From Candidatus Babeliales bacterium (GTDB taxonomy: Bacteria; Babelota; Babeliae; Babelales; CAIQNR01): DNA of 31,056 bases. Shown here one piece after another: positions 7,122 to 16,078 of the stretch. The stretch covers positions 1-31,056 of the forward strand of contig JAIPGS010000003.1 of the NCBI GenBank assembly GCA_021735725.1, given 5' to 3'. Every line of letters begins with the position of its first letter. The stretch's first letter is position 1. Position numbers and translations under genes: made by a program. The notes below the pieces were generated by a model. The model was not told the DNA's origin. It ran no database searches and saw only the letters and a list, made by a program, of their open reading frames with translations.

Positions 7122-8558
7122 TTAGAGTTCTGGATGCATTGTGTGCCATGAAGTTTTTTGCTCATAAGCATACCCCACTTGATACAACAAACCTTCAGAT
7201 AAATGTGGTCCAATAAGTTGCATTCCAACTGGTTTTTTATCTTTGGTAAATCCAACAGGAATAGAAAGTGCCGGGATTCCAGCAAGATTCATCGGAGCTG
7301 TAAAGTAATCTTGTAAATCCATTGCCAACTTATCATTGTCATATTCCCCTACTTTAAAGGCAGGAACAGAGTGACTTGGCATTACAAGAATATCTACTTT
7401 ATCAAATGCATCTTTAAATTCTTTTCTAATAACACGGCGCACTCGCTGTGCATTATCATAAAATTCACCTGCATGACCAACAGAAAGCACATAATTTCCT
7501 ACTAAAATACGAGCTTTCACTTCTGCTCCAAAACCATCATGTCGCGTATTTTGATACATTTCATTAAGGTCACGTGATTTGTTCCGTGTTCCATAACGAA
7601 CTCCGTCAAAACGAGCAAGATTAGAAGCTGCTTCAGCACGACTAATAATAAAATATGATGCAGCACCATATTGAAGTGTTTTCATGGAAACAGGTATTAT
7701 TTTAGCACCCATTGATTCATAAACCTTAAGTGCTTCTTGAACTTTTTCTTTAATTTCTGGGTGTAATCCTTCACCTTCAAGGGCTTCAGTAACAACTCCA
7801 ATACGTAAATCTTTTTTAAATTCACCATCTAAATTTTGAGTATAATCTTTCTTTTCAACAGAAAGACTTGAAGAATCTTTTAAATCATGTCCTGCAATAG
7901 TTGAAAATACTAATGCATTGTCATAAACAGAACGAGTCAAAACTCCTACTTGATCAAGAGATGATCCATACGCAACAACCCCATAACGAGAAACAAGACC
8001 GTATGTTGGTTTTAACCCAACAATTCCACACATCCCCGCCGGCTGACGAACTGATCCACCAGTATCTGTTCCCAATGCCCACGGAGCAAGTCCTGCAGCA
8101 ACAGCAGCTGCTGATCCACTACTAGAACCGCCAGGAACACAATCACGTGCCCATGGATTTTGTGTTTTAAAATAGGCAGACGTTTCACCGGAACTCCCCA
8201 TTGCAAATTCATCCATATTTGCACGGCCTACAAGAAATGCACCCTCAGCTTTTAAACGATCTACAACTGTTGCGTCATAAACTGATTTAAATCCTTCAAG
8301 CATTTTTGAAGCACAGGTAAGATTACGATTATTTTGTGAAATATTATCTTTAATATATCCAGGAATTGCAGCAAGCGACCCCAAGGATTTAAAATCTTTT
8401 AAAATTGATTCTTTATCAAATGTTTCAAGCGCTGCGCCAAGTTCTTTGTGTTGTTCAGCTCGTGCAATAAAATACGAAAGCATCTGTTCGTGTGAAACTT
8501 CACCAGACTCTAAAAGCCCCTTAAGTTCTTTAATCGTTAAAAATGCTAAATCTTTCAT
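7122..8558 (-). CDS. gatA: Glutamyl-tRNA(Gln)/aspartyl-tRNA(Asn) amidotransferase subunit A
   Basis: GatA is the amidase subunit of the GatCAB complex. It releases ammonia from glutamine so that GatB can convert mischarged Glu-tRNA(Gln), or Asp-tRNA(Asn), to the correct product. The 478-residue protein has the amidase-signature fold with the Ser-cis-Ser-Lys triad: Lys in IPGYIKDN near residue 67, the cis-Ser in GGSSSGSAAAVAAG, and the nucleophile Ser in GTDTGGSVRQPAG. Length matches the family (about 485). It follows gatC by 13 bases, in the same direction, and a terminator follows its stop. gatB is not in the window and must lie elsewhere if the pathway is complete. Identification is firm. 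Confidence 0.96.
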   Translation of the reverse strand: MKDLAFLTIKELKGLLESGEVSHEQMLSYFIARAEQHKELGAALETFDKESILKDFKSLGSLAAIPGYIKDNISQNNRNLTCASKMLEGFKSVYDATVVDRLKAEGAFLVGRANMDEFAMGSSGETSAYFKTQNPWARDCVPGGSSSGSAAAVAAGLAPWALGTDTGGSVRQPAGMCGIVGLKPTYGLVSRYGVVAYGSSLDQVGVLTRSVYDNALVFSTIAGHDLKDSSSLSVEKKDYTQNLDGEFKKDLRIGVVTEALEGEGLHPEIKEKVQEALKVYESMGAKIIPVSMKTLQYGAASYFIISRAEAASNLARFDGVRYGTRNKSRDLNEMYQNTRHDGFGAEVKARILVGNYVLSVGHAGEFYDNAQRVRRVIRKEFKDAFDKVDILVMPSHSVPAFKVGEYDNDKLAMDLQDYFTAPMNLAGIPALSIPVGFTKDKKPVGMQLIGPHLSEGLLYQVGYAYEQKTSWHTMHPEL

Positions 8559-8571
8559 GTCTGGACCTCGT

Positions 8572-8856
8572 TTATTTTGAATCTAGAATTTTTGGCACAA
8601 CAAAGTAGTTTTCTTCACGTTCTGGAGAACGTTGCAAAATAACTTCTGAATGAGTTGGTATCACAACATCTTCTCTAAAAAAATTCACATTTTTATTAGA
8701 AGGCTGATCATCCGTTTCCCCAGCAACCGTTTTTACGCATTCAGCATAATCAAGTACATCTTGAAGTTGCCGTACAAGCCCATCAATTTCATCATCTTTT
8801 AAAGCTATACGAGCAATAACTCCTAATTTGATTACTTCATCTCTGTTTATTTTCAT
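8572..8856 (-). CDS. gatC: Glutamyl-tRNA(Gln)/aspartyl-tRNA(Asn) amidotransferase subunit C
   Basis: GatC is the small wrapping subunit that stabilises the GatA-GatB interface. The 94-residue product starts MKINRDEVIKLGVIARIALKDD, with the family-type VIKLGVIARIAL helix, and has LQDVLDYAECVK and a C-terminal VPKILDSK, all typical. The longer frame from 8886 is rejected: the ATG at 8856-8854 has a GGAAGGAA site just upstream and overlaps the matE stop as ATGA, which suggests translational coupling. gatA follows 13 bases later. Confidence 0.93.
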   Translation of the reverse strand: MKINRDEVIKLGVIARIALKDDEIDGLVRQLQDVLDYAECVKTVAGETDDQPSNKNVNFFREDVVIPTHSEVILQRSPEREENYFVVPKILDSK

Positions 8857-10265
8857 TTTATATTCCTTCCTGCCTGTTCTTTCCATTGATGACCGCGAAA
8901 TCTTCTTACATAGATAACGCTCATCAATGCGTTGCCTACATAGAAAGAACTATAGATTAACACAAATTTCACAATTTGATGAGTAAAATTTAATAATGAA
9001 AGAGAATAAGCTAAAGGAGCAAAAAAGCCACAACATACATAAAGCCGAGTCCACATAACTGTTTTTACATTAGAAACGCCTCTCAGAGCTCCTGCCAGAA
9101 TGAGTTGAAGAACGTCAAAAAAAACTAAAACACTAATTATGGGAAATGCTTGAGCAGAAAATTCAGCAAAATCCCCCTTCATATCAAAAATTTGAATAAT
9201 CTCTTTAGGCCACAAAGAACATATAACAAGAACTATAAACACCATCATGGTAGCAAGAAACACTATTTTTTTAATAGTCACTTTAATTCCAGTCCAATCT
9301 TTTTTTCCACAATCATTACTTACCAAAAAAGTAACAACTTGCGCAAAAGCAATTGCGGGCAATAACGCAAAACGCTCCAAATCTTTAATAGCTGAAAAAC
9401 TGGCAAGTGTATTAGTTCCCATCGGAGCCAAACAATACCCAAGCCACATATAAGCACCTGCAAGTGCCCCTTTATCAATCACAACGGGCCAACTCAGCAT
9501 GAAAAGTTCTTTCATGTTACTAAGTGACGCAAATGATGAAAAAAATCGTATACGGTACGTTTTAAACAATTGATTCCATATAATATAAAATAATGCCGCT
9601 CCAGCCATAAAAGCATATTGAATCACTGTTGAAAGTGCAGACCCATACAGTCCTAATTCAGGAAAACCATATTTACCAAATATCAAAACGTAATCAAAAC
9701 ATAAAAAAATAAGGCATCCAATAATAAAAATATTCATCGTAACACGTGTGTTTTTAATGCCTCTCAAAAATCCAATCAAAGCAAAATAAACAAAAGTAAA
9801 AAATATCCCAATTGCCCGAATTCTCAAAAAAGGAATTCCCATTTTAACCATTTCAGGAGCAACACCATATAATTGATAAATGGGACCGGCAAGTATATAT
9901 AAAAAACCTGCAATAACCCCTCCAATTCCCACAGTTACCCAAAATGAAGCTACTAATGTTTTTCCAACATGTTCATATTCCTTACTTCCATTAAACTGAC
10001 CAGAAAGGATAATTGTTCCAACAGAAAGCCCTTCTGCAATTTTCATAATAAAATGTAAAAAAGTATTTGTGACTCCTAATGTTGCATAAGCCGTTGTAGA
10101 ATGAAGATGTGCAATAAAACGAGCATCAATTAATAAAGGAATTGAATACAAAATAACAGCCGTTATAAGTTCAGGAATAAAATATCCTGCAAGTTGTATA
10201 TACTCCTGCCCCTCAGTTTTATTTTGAATTCCAGAAATATAACTACTTAAAAGATTCCTTTTCAT
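8853..10265 (-). CDS. MATE-family multidrug/toxin efflux transporter
   Basis: A 470-residue inner-membrane protein with about twelve hydrophobic segments in two similar halves, the MATE architecture. These transporters export cationic drugs or metabolites in exchange for Na+ or H+. Family-like stretches include the first-half loop after ARFIAHLHSTTAYATLGVTN and LRGIKNTRVTMNIFIIGCLIF, with its second-half counterpart LRGVSNVKTVMWTRLYV. The start ATG at 10265 has an AAGGAG site seven bases upstream. A promoter candidate lies at 10315-10343. Its stop overlaps the gatC start, so drug export and Gln-tRNA formation genes share a transcript. That coupling is probably compact packing and not a functional link. 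Substrate is unknown. Confidence 0.9.
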   Translation of the reverse strand: MKRNLLSSYISGIQNKTEGQEYIQLAGYFIPELITAVILYSIPLLIDARFIAHLHSTTAYATLGVTNTFLHFIMKIAEGLSVGTIILSGQFNGSKEYEHVGKTLVASFWVTVGIGGVIAGFLYILAGPIYQLYGVAPEMVKMGIPFLRIRAIGIFFTFVYFALIGFLRGIKNTRVTMNIFIIGCLIFLCFDYVLIFGKYGFPELGLYGSALSTVIQYAFMAGAALFYIIWNQLFKTYRIRFFSSFASLSNMKELFMLSWPVVIDKGALAGAYMWLGYCLAPMGTNTLASFSAIKDLERFALLPAIAFAQVVTFLVSNDCGKKDWTGIKVTIKKIVFLATMMVFIVLVICSLWPKEIIQIFDMKGDFAEFSAQAFPIISVLVFFDVLQLILAGALRGVSNVKTVMWTRLYVCCGFFAPLAYSLSLLNFTHQIVKFVLIYSSFYVGNALMSVIYVRRFRGHQWKEQAGRNIK

Positions 10266-10314
10266 GAACGCTCCTTGAGTGAATATACAACTCTCTTATT
10301 TTACGTGTCGTCTT

Positions 10315-10343
10315 AGAATAAATAAAATGTGTGTGCCGTGCAA
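10315..10343 (-). promoter_or_regulatory. Candidate promoter of the matE-gatC-gatA unit
   Basis: On the minus strand TTGCAC (10343-10338) and TATTCT (10320-10315) are 17 bases apart, 50 bases before the matE start. The -10 box TATTCT is the same as in the candidate promoter of hemW. Confidence 0.5.
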
Positions 10344-10455
10344 ATTCTTATTTTTATTAAAAAATAATAATTCACAATGCAATATTTTATTTATTTTTTT
10401 TACAAATTAATTAAAAATAAACAAACTATTTATTTTTCTTTTCGTTTCATGTTAC

Positions 10456-10461
10456 TATAAT
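10456..10461 (+). promoter_or_regulatory. Candidate -10 box of the plus-strand unit starting at 10513
   Basis: A perfect TATAAT preceded by GTTAC lies 51 bases before the ATG at 10513. No good -35 box is seen at the usual distance, so this is a -10 element only. The rest of the divergent spacer 10266-10512 is very AT-rich and shows no gene. Confidence 0.4.
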
Positions 10462-10512
10462 ATTGAAGTAAATAAAAATTAGAAAAATAAAAGTAATCTG
10501 GGGGAGAGGAAA

Positions 10513-11184
10513 ATGAGAAAAAAAATGCAGAAAGCTTTGTTTATCGTGTTCTTTTCATATAGTTCATTAATGCACTGTGCTTCCTCACATGTGCTTACTT
10601 TTTTTATTGATGAATACCCAAGCATTAATACTCATCAACATGAGAGAGATAAATTCCCTCATATTATTCAAAATCATGCATCTAATCATGGTATTTATAC
10701 AACCTATTATGGATATAAAACAATTTCAGATACTAATGGGCAATGCACTTTTCCGCTTAAACAAAATGAACTCGAATTCCATATTCTTGTTGTAAATAAC
10801 TCATTGCCTCGATTCATGCTCTTTAATACTATTCATCACTTCATAGTTCCAGAAGAAATCGACTATGCATATTATTCTGTAAGCCAAAAAGAAGATGAAA
10901 AATTACAAATTACTTTCTGGGATGTCCAAAAAAGCACACTTCCAAAAGATCGTCACATTCCACTTGATACTATCACTATCTACGCACATCCAGATGAAAT
11001 ATATGTTCCAACAGGAGTAAGTGTTACACAAAAAAGCCCACACCTTGTTCTGCCTACAATTTATGCAAAAAATCATATTAAACTCTCTCAAAATGTTATT
11101 ACCTTCTTAGATTATAGCGAATTTTTTGCCCCAATTGAACGGGGAATTAAAAGAGAACAATCTGATGTATCAACAATGATATAA
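10513..11184 (+). CDS. Exported protein of unknown function
   Basis: A 223-residue protein with a signal peptide (about residues 1-23, ending near MHCASS). The mature part is mixed and beta-rich, with many aromatic and histidine residues, for example YTTYYGYKTISDTNG, IHHFIVPEEIDYAYYSV and a TITIYAHPDEIYVP stretch. No known domain was recognised, and no membrane anchor or repeat is present. The cysteine in MHCASS could be read as a lipobox, but the upstream residues fit poorly. The ATG is preceded by GGGGGAGAGGAAA, a strong ribosome-binding site. It is the first gene of a plus-strand pair with hexulose-phosphate synthase, 92 bases apart, though a functional link is not implied. Confidence 0.7.
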   Translation: MRKKMQKALFIVFFSYSSLMHCASSHVLTFFIDEYPSINTHQHERDKFPHIIQNHASNHGIYTTYYGYKTISDTNGQCTFPLKQNELEFHILVVNNSLPRFMLFNTIHHFIVPEEIDYAYYSVSQKEDEKLQITFWDVQKSTLPKDRHIPLDTITIYAHPDEIYVPTGVSVTQKSPHLVLPTIYAKNHIKLSQNVITFLDYSEFFAPIERGIKREQSDVSTMI

Positions 11185-11276
11185 AGAAATTTTCTGAGAT
11201 CTTTTCCATCAAATAATAAATAATGGTATACTCACTCTATGAAAAAGACAGTATTCATAAAGATAAGGAAAAGAGT

Positions 11277-11909
11277 ATGAAGTTTCATATATCGTTTGAT
11301 AGTCTTGATATTGACCAGAATCTGCGAATTGCTGAGTTAGTGGTGGAATATGCTGATGTTTTTGAAATAGGATCTTTACCTCTTTTTAAACATGGAACGG
11401 CAATTGTTGAAGCATTTCGTGAAAAATTCCCTAAAAAAACAATTTTTGCTGATACCAAAATTATTGACCGCGGAAGAGATGTTGCTAGTCTTTATTCTCA
11501 GGCAGGAGCAGATTTTATTTCTGTAATGGCAGGGACAACACGAGAAGTAATTCATGGAGCTTGTTCAAAAGCGCATGATCTTGGGAAAAAAGTAATACTC
11601 GATCTTATCGATGCAGGATCTCCTGGGCAAGAAGCGATGGAAGCTAAAAGTTTAGGAGTTGATGCTCTTCTTTTTCACCAATCGTATGAACAAGGTGAAT
11701 CATTAAGTTTTCTTGAAAAATGGGAAATGATTAGAGGAAACAGCGATTTACCTATTTTTGTTTCTGCAAAAATTAATCGTCAAACTATTGATACAATTTT
11801 AAAAATTAAGCCAGATGGAATTGTTATCGGAAGAGCAATAAGTCAAAGTGATGATCCAGCAAATGAAGCTCAATTTTTTTATGATAAAATAAAAAATAAA
11901 GTATCATAA
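11277..11909 (+). CDS. hxlA: 3-hexulose-6-phosphate synthase-like (OMP-decarboxylase superfamily)
   Basis: Enzymes of this family join formaldehyde and ribulose 5-phosphate to D-arabino-hex-3-ulose 6-phosphate in the ribulose-monophosphate pathway. Run in reverse, the reaction supplies pentose phosphate. The 210-residue product is a compact TIM barrel starting MKFHISFDSLD, with FEIGSLPLFKHG, the superfamily metal/acid motif DTKIIDRG, GADFISVMAG, and the phosphate-binding end GIVIGRAIS. Keto-gulonate-phosphate decarboxylase is the main alternative. The longer frame from 11223 is not used because AAGGAAA lies eight bases before the ATG at 11277. The partner isomerase (hxlB) is not adjacent on either side. 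The gene is convergent with the DNA ligase gene. Confidence 0.8.
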   Translation: MKFHISFDSLDIDQNLRIAELVVEYADVFEIGSLPLFKHGTAIVEAFREKFPKKTIFADTKIIDRGRDVASLYSQAGADFISVMAGTTREVIHGACSKAHDLGKKVILDLIDAGSPGQEAMEAKSLGVDALLFHQSYEQGESLSFLEKWEMIRGNSDLPIFVSAKINRQTIDTILKIKPDGIVIGRAISQSDDPANEAQFFYDKIKNKVS

Positions 11910-11962
11910 AAAAATTTTAAATATTAAAACTTTAATTATCATGTATCACACAAAATAAAGAG

Positions 11963-13684
11963 TTACCCTCGCATTTTTTCAAGTTCTGCAACAGTAGTTG
12001 CTTGATAAGAATTTTTATCATCTCGATAGTTCACAAATCGTGGAAATCGAAGAGCGAAGCCTAATTGAGTATCTGTTTTTCCAGCAGTATGAACAGGTGA
12101 AAGTGTAACGTTATCTGCAAGTACTTCACAAACCATCGATGGTTCAACCCAAACCATTGGTTCAAGTGATTTATCACAATGCACTGTTTTAGGTTTAGAA
12201 CTAACTTTTAAAGCGTCACATCTTTTTTTGAATTCTACCCATTGAACATCTGTTAATCCTGTCCCTACTTTTGCAACTGTTTCATAACTTTCTGTTCGAG
12301 GATTAAAAATACCCACAAGAAAAGCTCCTATTCCAAACTGAGATCGCTTTCCTTTTCCAGGGTAATAGCCAAGAACAACAACATCAATCGTATCATTAAG
12401 CTTATCTGCTGCTTGATATTTTAATTTTATCCAATTAGCATTTCGTTTACCTGGACAGTAAGGTGCATTAGGTTTTTTAATAACAAGCCCTTCAAGGCCT
12501 GCTGCAATTTCCTGAATAAAATAATTTTCAAGTTCTTTTACTGTATTAATTTTTCGTTCATCAATACATTGCAGTGTTCCATCAGTGCCCTTAAGAACTT
12601 TTTCTAAAATCACTCTTCTTTCTGTATGGGTAGATGGCAAAAGGTTTATACCATTACAATAAAGTACATCAAATAATATAAGCTGAAGCGGAAGATCTGA
12701 AACCATTTGTTCAATTCCATGTTTTCTGCGACGTTTTACTGTTTCTTGAAATGACAAAAAAAGTTTCGTATTTGGATCAAATACCATTGCTTCACCATCG
12801 GCAATAAAACTATCAACTGGTAATGTTTTACATGCTGCAACAAACTCAGGAAACATATCAGACATATCAGAAAGATTACGTGAAAAGAATTTTATAAGTG
12901 GCATGTCTTGTGTTTTATCTAGATGAATTTGCAAACGAAATCCATCCAATTTTGGTTGAGCAACACACGGCCCTAATTTTTCCATAATTGCTTTAATATC
13001 CGGTAAACGGTCTGCTGCGGCAGGTCGAATGGGAATCCCTACATGCATTTTCATTTTTCCAACAGCTTCCAGTCCATCTCTTTTTAAAACTTGAGCAATA
13101 TACCCAATATCTGCACAGACACTGTACGCATTTTCAATAGTATCCCGCACTGATTTATCACCTGCGTACATCCACGAAAGAGCATCAATAAGTGTCATAT
13201 CAAAAAAACCAAGACGCACAGTTCCAAGTACAATTCTAATAACATATTTTGCAGAAACAACATCAAGTTCTAAAAGAAGCTCCTGAAGTTTTACTGATTT
13301 TTTGTCTTGAGATCCTGTACCTGCTATTTTTTCTATTTCAACAAGCGCATTGTATACCTGCATAACAGTTAAATCAGCACCTTCTTCCCATTCATACAAT
13401 TCAACAATAGATCCAAGATCCCCTTGTTCATTAAACTTTTCTTTAATTTCTAATTCTGTGCGACCAACTTTTTCAGCAATCATTTTAATAATATTTTTTT
13501 GTGCAAAATTAAATTTTGTTCCAATATGCTGAGGATTTAATGTTCCTAAGGCAAAATAACAAAGTGGCCCAACTTCTTCTACAGATGCTCGATTCAAAAT
13601 ATGTGCAAACAATTTTGTCATCTCTAAGCGACCTTTTATTTTGTCTAATTTTTCAAAAAGTTCGGCAACTTCTTTAAAGTTCAT
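11963..13684 (-). CDS. lig: ATP-dependent DNA ligase, archaeal/eukaryal-like (LIG1 type)
   Basis: Seals nicks in duplex DNA through a ligase-AMP intermediate. The 573-residue protein has the full three-part layout: an N-terminal DNA-binding helical domain (about 1-210), the adenylation domain and an OB-fold domain. Nucleotidyltransferase motifs are visible in order: QPKLDGFR with the nucleophile Lys, ADGEAMVFD, LILFDVLY, GLEGLVIKKP and WIKLKYQ. The length and the N-terminal domain match archaeal ligases, not the short bacterial LigB/LigC/LigD types. ATG at 13684 is preferred to a TTG at 13690, since AAAGG lies seven bases upstream. It begins two bases after the pgsA stop. Whether this organism also has NAD-dependent LigA cannot be seen here. 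Confidence 0.92.
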   Translation of the reverse strand: MNFKEVAELFEKLDKIKGRLEMTKLFAHILNRASVEEVGPLCYFALGTLNPQHIGTKFNFAQKNIIKMIAEKVGRTELEIKEKFNEQGDLGSIVELYEWEEGADLTVMQVYNALVEIEKIAGTGSQDKKSVKLQELLLELDVVSAKYVIRIVLGTVRLGFFDMTLIDALSWMYAGDKSVRDTIENAYSVCADIGYIAQVLKRDGLEAVGKMKMHVGIPIRPAAADRLPDIKAIMEKLGPCVAQPKLDGFRLQIHLDKTQDMPLIKFFSRNLSDMSDMFPEFVAACKTLPVDSFIADGEAMVFDPNTKLFLSFQETVKRRRKHGIEQMVSDLPLQLILFDVLYCNGINLLPSTHTERRVILEKVLKGTDGTLQCIDERKINTVKELENYFIQEIAAGLEGLVIKKPNAPYCPGKRNANWIKLKYQAADKLNDTIDVVVLGYYPGKGKRSQFGIGAFLVGIFNPRTESYETVAKVGTGLTDVQWVEFKKRCDALKVSSKPKTVHCDKSLEPMVWVEPSMVCEVLADNVTLSPVHTAGKTDTQLGFALRFPRFVNYRDDKNSYQATTVAELEKMRG

Positions 13685-13686
13685 AA

Positions 13687-14253
13687 TCAACCTTTATTGC
13701 GTAATTTAAAAAATTTTTTAATATAAAAAAATGCGGAAAGCATTGTAATTAGTATCGTCACTATCAAAAGTGTAGTCTCAATAAAAAAATCATATGCTGG
13801 AATCCATGGAGTTCCTATAACATAGATTAAATAACCATACTGTACTGTTGCTTTCCATTTTCCCCATTTATTTACCGGTAATTCACCGTGTAACTGCGCA
13901 GCACTATAACGAATAATACTTATTATAATTTCACGTGCGATAATAATAACCGGTCCTATCAATACTATTCTTTTTAAATACACTAAAACAAGTAAAGTCC
14001 CTCCCACCAAACACTTGTCGGCAAGAGGATCAAGAAATTTCCCAAATGAAGTTACGGTGTTACACGCACGGGCTAAATATCCATCAAGAAAATCTGTCAA
14101 AACTAAAATGAACATCATTACAGCAAGAAGTTTACTTGAATAATAATCACCCTGAGGCAAATAACGTATAAGCAAAAAAGGACTCACCGTAAGAGCGAAT
14201 CCTAAACGAAACATCGTTAATACCGTCGGAATTGTACATACCTTCTGATTCAT
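13687..14253 (-). CDS. pgsA: CDP-diacylglycerol-glycerol-3-phosphate 3-phosphatidyltransferase
   Basis: Makes phosphatidylglycerol-phosphate from CDP-diacylglycerol and glycerol 3-phosphate in the inner membrane, the committed step to phosphatidylglycerol. The 188-residue protein carries the CDP-alcohol phosphotransferase signature DGYLAR-x8-GKFLDPLADK, with all three signature aspartates that bind the metal, and four to six membrane segments. The TIPTVLTMFRL start is typical of PgsA. Length matches the family. It lies between tRNA-Met and the DNA ligase gene and is probably cotranscribed with the ligase (two-base gap). Phosphatidylserine or cardiolipin synthases of the same family are less likely given the N terminus. 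Confidence 0.9.
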   Translation of the reverse strand: MNQKVCTIPTVLTMFRLGFALTVSPFLLIRYLPQGDYYSSKLLAVMMFILVLTDFLDGYLARACNTVTSFGKFLDPLADKCLVGGTLLVLVYLKRIVLIGPVIIIAREIIISIIRYSAAQLHGELPVNKWGKWKATVQYGYLIYVIGTPWIPAYDFFIETTLLIVTILITMLSAFFYIKKFFKLRNKG

Positions 14254-14312
14254 ATATTTTAACCTTGAAAAATTTACAATTTGCCCGATATACAGAGCAC
14301 TATGAGAGAAGA

Positions 14313-14389
14313 TGGTGGCGATGCAGGGACTCGAACCCCGGACCTTCGGATTATGATTCCGCTGCTCTAACCAACTGAGCTACATCGCC
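14313..14389 (-). tRNA. tRNA-Met (anticodon CAT), probably elongator
   Basis: Minus-strand cloverleaf with acceptor stem GGCGATG/CATCGCC, anticodon loop ATCATAA giving CAT, a GGTTCGAGTCC T arm, discriminator A and encoded CCA at 14315-14313. The paired first base and the absence of three G-C pairs in the anticodon stem argue against initiator tRNA. A lysidine-modified tRNA-Ile2 also has CAT and is not excluded. The first pair of the anticodon stem is a G-A mismatch. It lies between secD and pgsA. Confidence 0.93.
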
Positions 14390-14409
14390 ATCATATATTT
14401 CAATACTTA

Positions 14410-15969
14410 TTATATACTAATTTTTTCAAGATTGAAACCCACAAGAGCAAGATTAAAAAGAGCTCTTAAGAAGAATAATCCTGTAAGTAATGTTGCAATA
14501 ATTCCAAGCATCATAGTTATAGCAAATCCTTGAATTGGACCTGTACCAAATTTATACAGAACAATACCAACTATAAATGTTGTGATGTTCCCGTCTAAAA
14601 TTACAACCATTGCATCTGAAAAACCAACATCAACTGCTCTTTTAAATGTCAATCCATCAGCTAATGACTCTTTAATTCTTTCGTAAATGAGCACCGAAGC
14701 ATCAATAGCCATACCCACTGTTAATACCATACCTGCAATACCAGGAAGTGTTAATGTTGCATTTAACCAATACATAAAAAATAAAATTAATAACAAGTTA
14801 TAAATCAATGCTAAGAATGCTAAAAATCCTGATACTCTGTAATAATACATACTAAACAAAACCAATAATCCCAACCCAATAAGACAAGACATTAATCCTT
14901 GTTTAATAGATTCAGCTCCAAGAGATGGCCCTATTCTTCGTTCTTCTTCAAAAGACATTGATGCAGAAAATGCACCAGATCTAAGCATTGTTGCTAAATT
15001 TTTTGCTGTTTCTTCTGTAAAATTACCTTGAATATATCCACTGCCCCCTTTGATATGATCATTTGCAACAGGAGCAGAAATTACTTTCCCATCAACAATC
15101 ATAGCAATCTGACGACCACGTTGTTTTTTAGTAAGTTCACTAAATTTATGAGTACCTTCATTATTAAATTCAAAATAAACAACAGCTTCTAAATGAGCCC
15201 CTTTTCCAAGTGACGCACTTTTTAAATCACGCCCTGTTAAATCAGTATAATCAGGAACAAGATAGTATGTCGGAGATCCACCACGGCCATTATCTTCTGA
15301 AACAATCATAAGTCCTTCTGGTAAAATTCCATCATATTTATCCAAAAGATCATCTTCTGTTGCACCCGAAGCTTCTACTTCTTTGATTTCTAAATGAGAG
15401 TTTTTTCCAATAAGTTCTTTTGCTTCTGTTGGATTATCAATACTTGGAAGTTCAACAATAATATTATCTCTACCTTGACGAGACACAGGAATTTCTGCAA
15501 CACCAAGTTCATTTAAACGTTTATGCAAAACATCAACGTTCCCTTCTACTGCATTTTCTTTAATCGCATCCACAACAGTATCTGGCAATGACAAACGAAC
15601 TCTTTCACCTTCATGATGTGCCATTAATGTTGCATAATTACGAGCCCTGATTGCTTGAAACGCTTGATTTGATTCTTCAGATGTTTTGAATTGTAAAATA
15701 ATAGCATTACCTTCAATCTTATGAGAAGATGGATCAGCAATGTCATGTTCTCTAAGATCATGAATAAGACCTTGCATTGTATGCATTAATTCAGATTTAA
15801 CAGCTTCATCCGTTGCAACTTTTAATGTAATATAAAAACCACCTACAAGATCAATTCCTTTACGAGGACGATCTTTCATCGGCCATATCAAGTACGTACC
15901 TACGGCTGCTAATGCAATCCAAAATAAAAAATTTAGATAAACGCCTGTGCGGCCTGCCATGCTTGCCAT
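14410..15969 (-). CDS. secD: Protein translocase subunit SecD
   Basis: SecD, with SecF, uses the proton-motive force to help pull proteins across the inner membrane after SecA/SecYEG. The 519-residue product has an N-terminal membrane segment (about 10-30), a GIDLVGGFYITLKV stretch, and a large periplasmic part with the classic DGKVISAP and LRSGAFSASMSFEEERRIGPSLG. The C terminus is an RND-type membrane bundle with GMAIDASVLIYERIKE. It is shorter than E. coli SecD (615). A GGGAG site supports the ATG at 15969. A separate secF is not next to it: the next feature downstream is tRNA-Met, and upstream is tRNA-Leu. SecF is probably encoded elsewhere. Confidence 0.95.
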   Translation of the reverse strand: MASMAGRTGVYLNFLFWIALAAVGTYLIWPMKDRPRKGIDLVGGFYITLKVATDEAVKSELMHTMQGLIHDLREHDIADPSSHKIEGNAIILQFKTSEESNQAFQAIRARNYATLMAHHEGERVRLSLPDTVVDAIKENAVEGNVDVLHKRLNELGVAEIPVSRQGRDNIIVELPSIDNPTEAKELIGKNSHLEIKEVEASGATEDDLLDKYDGILPEGLMIVSEDNGRGGSPTYYLVPDYTDLTGRDLKSASLGKGAHLEAVVYFEFNNEGTHKFSELTKKQRGRQIAMIVDGKVISAPVANDHIKGGSGYIQGNFTEETAKNLATMLRSGAFSASMSFEEERRIGPSLGAESIKQGLMSCLIGLGLLVLFSMYYYRVSGFLAFLALIYNLLLILFFMYWLNATLTLPGIAGMVLTVGMAIDASVLIYERIKESLADGLTFKRAVDVGFSDAMVVILDGNITTFIVGIVLYKFGTGPIQGFAITMMLGIIATLLTGLFFLRALFNLALVGFNLEKISI

Positions 15970-16078
15970 TTATTTCTCCCAATCAAAAGTATACAATTAC
16001 CTACACTACTCTCTTCTTAAAGAACATTCCCATAATCCTATGGCAACATTTTTTTATTTATTTTATAACGAATATAAT

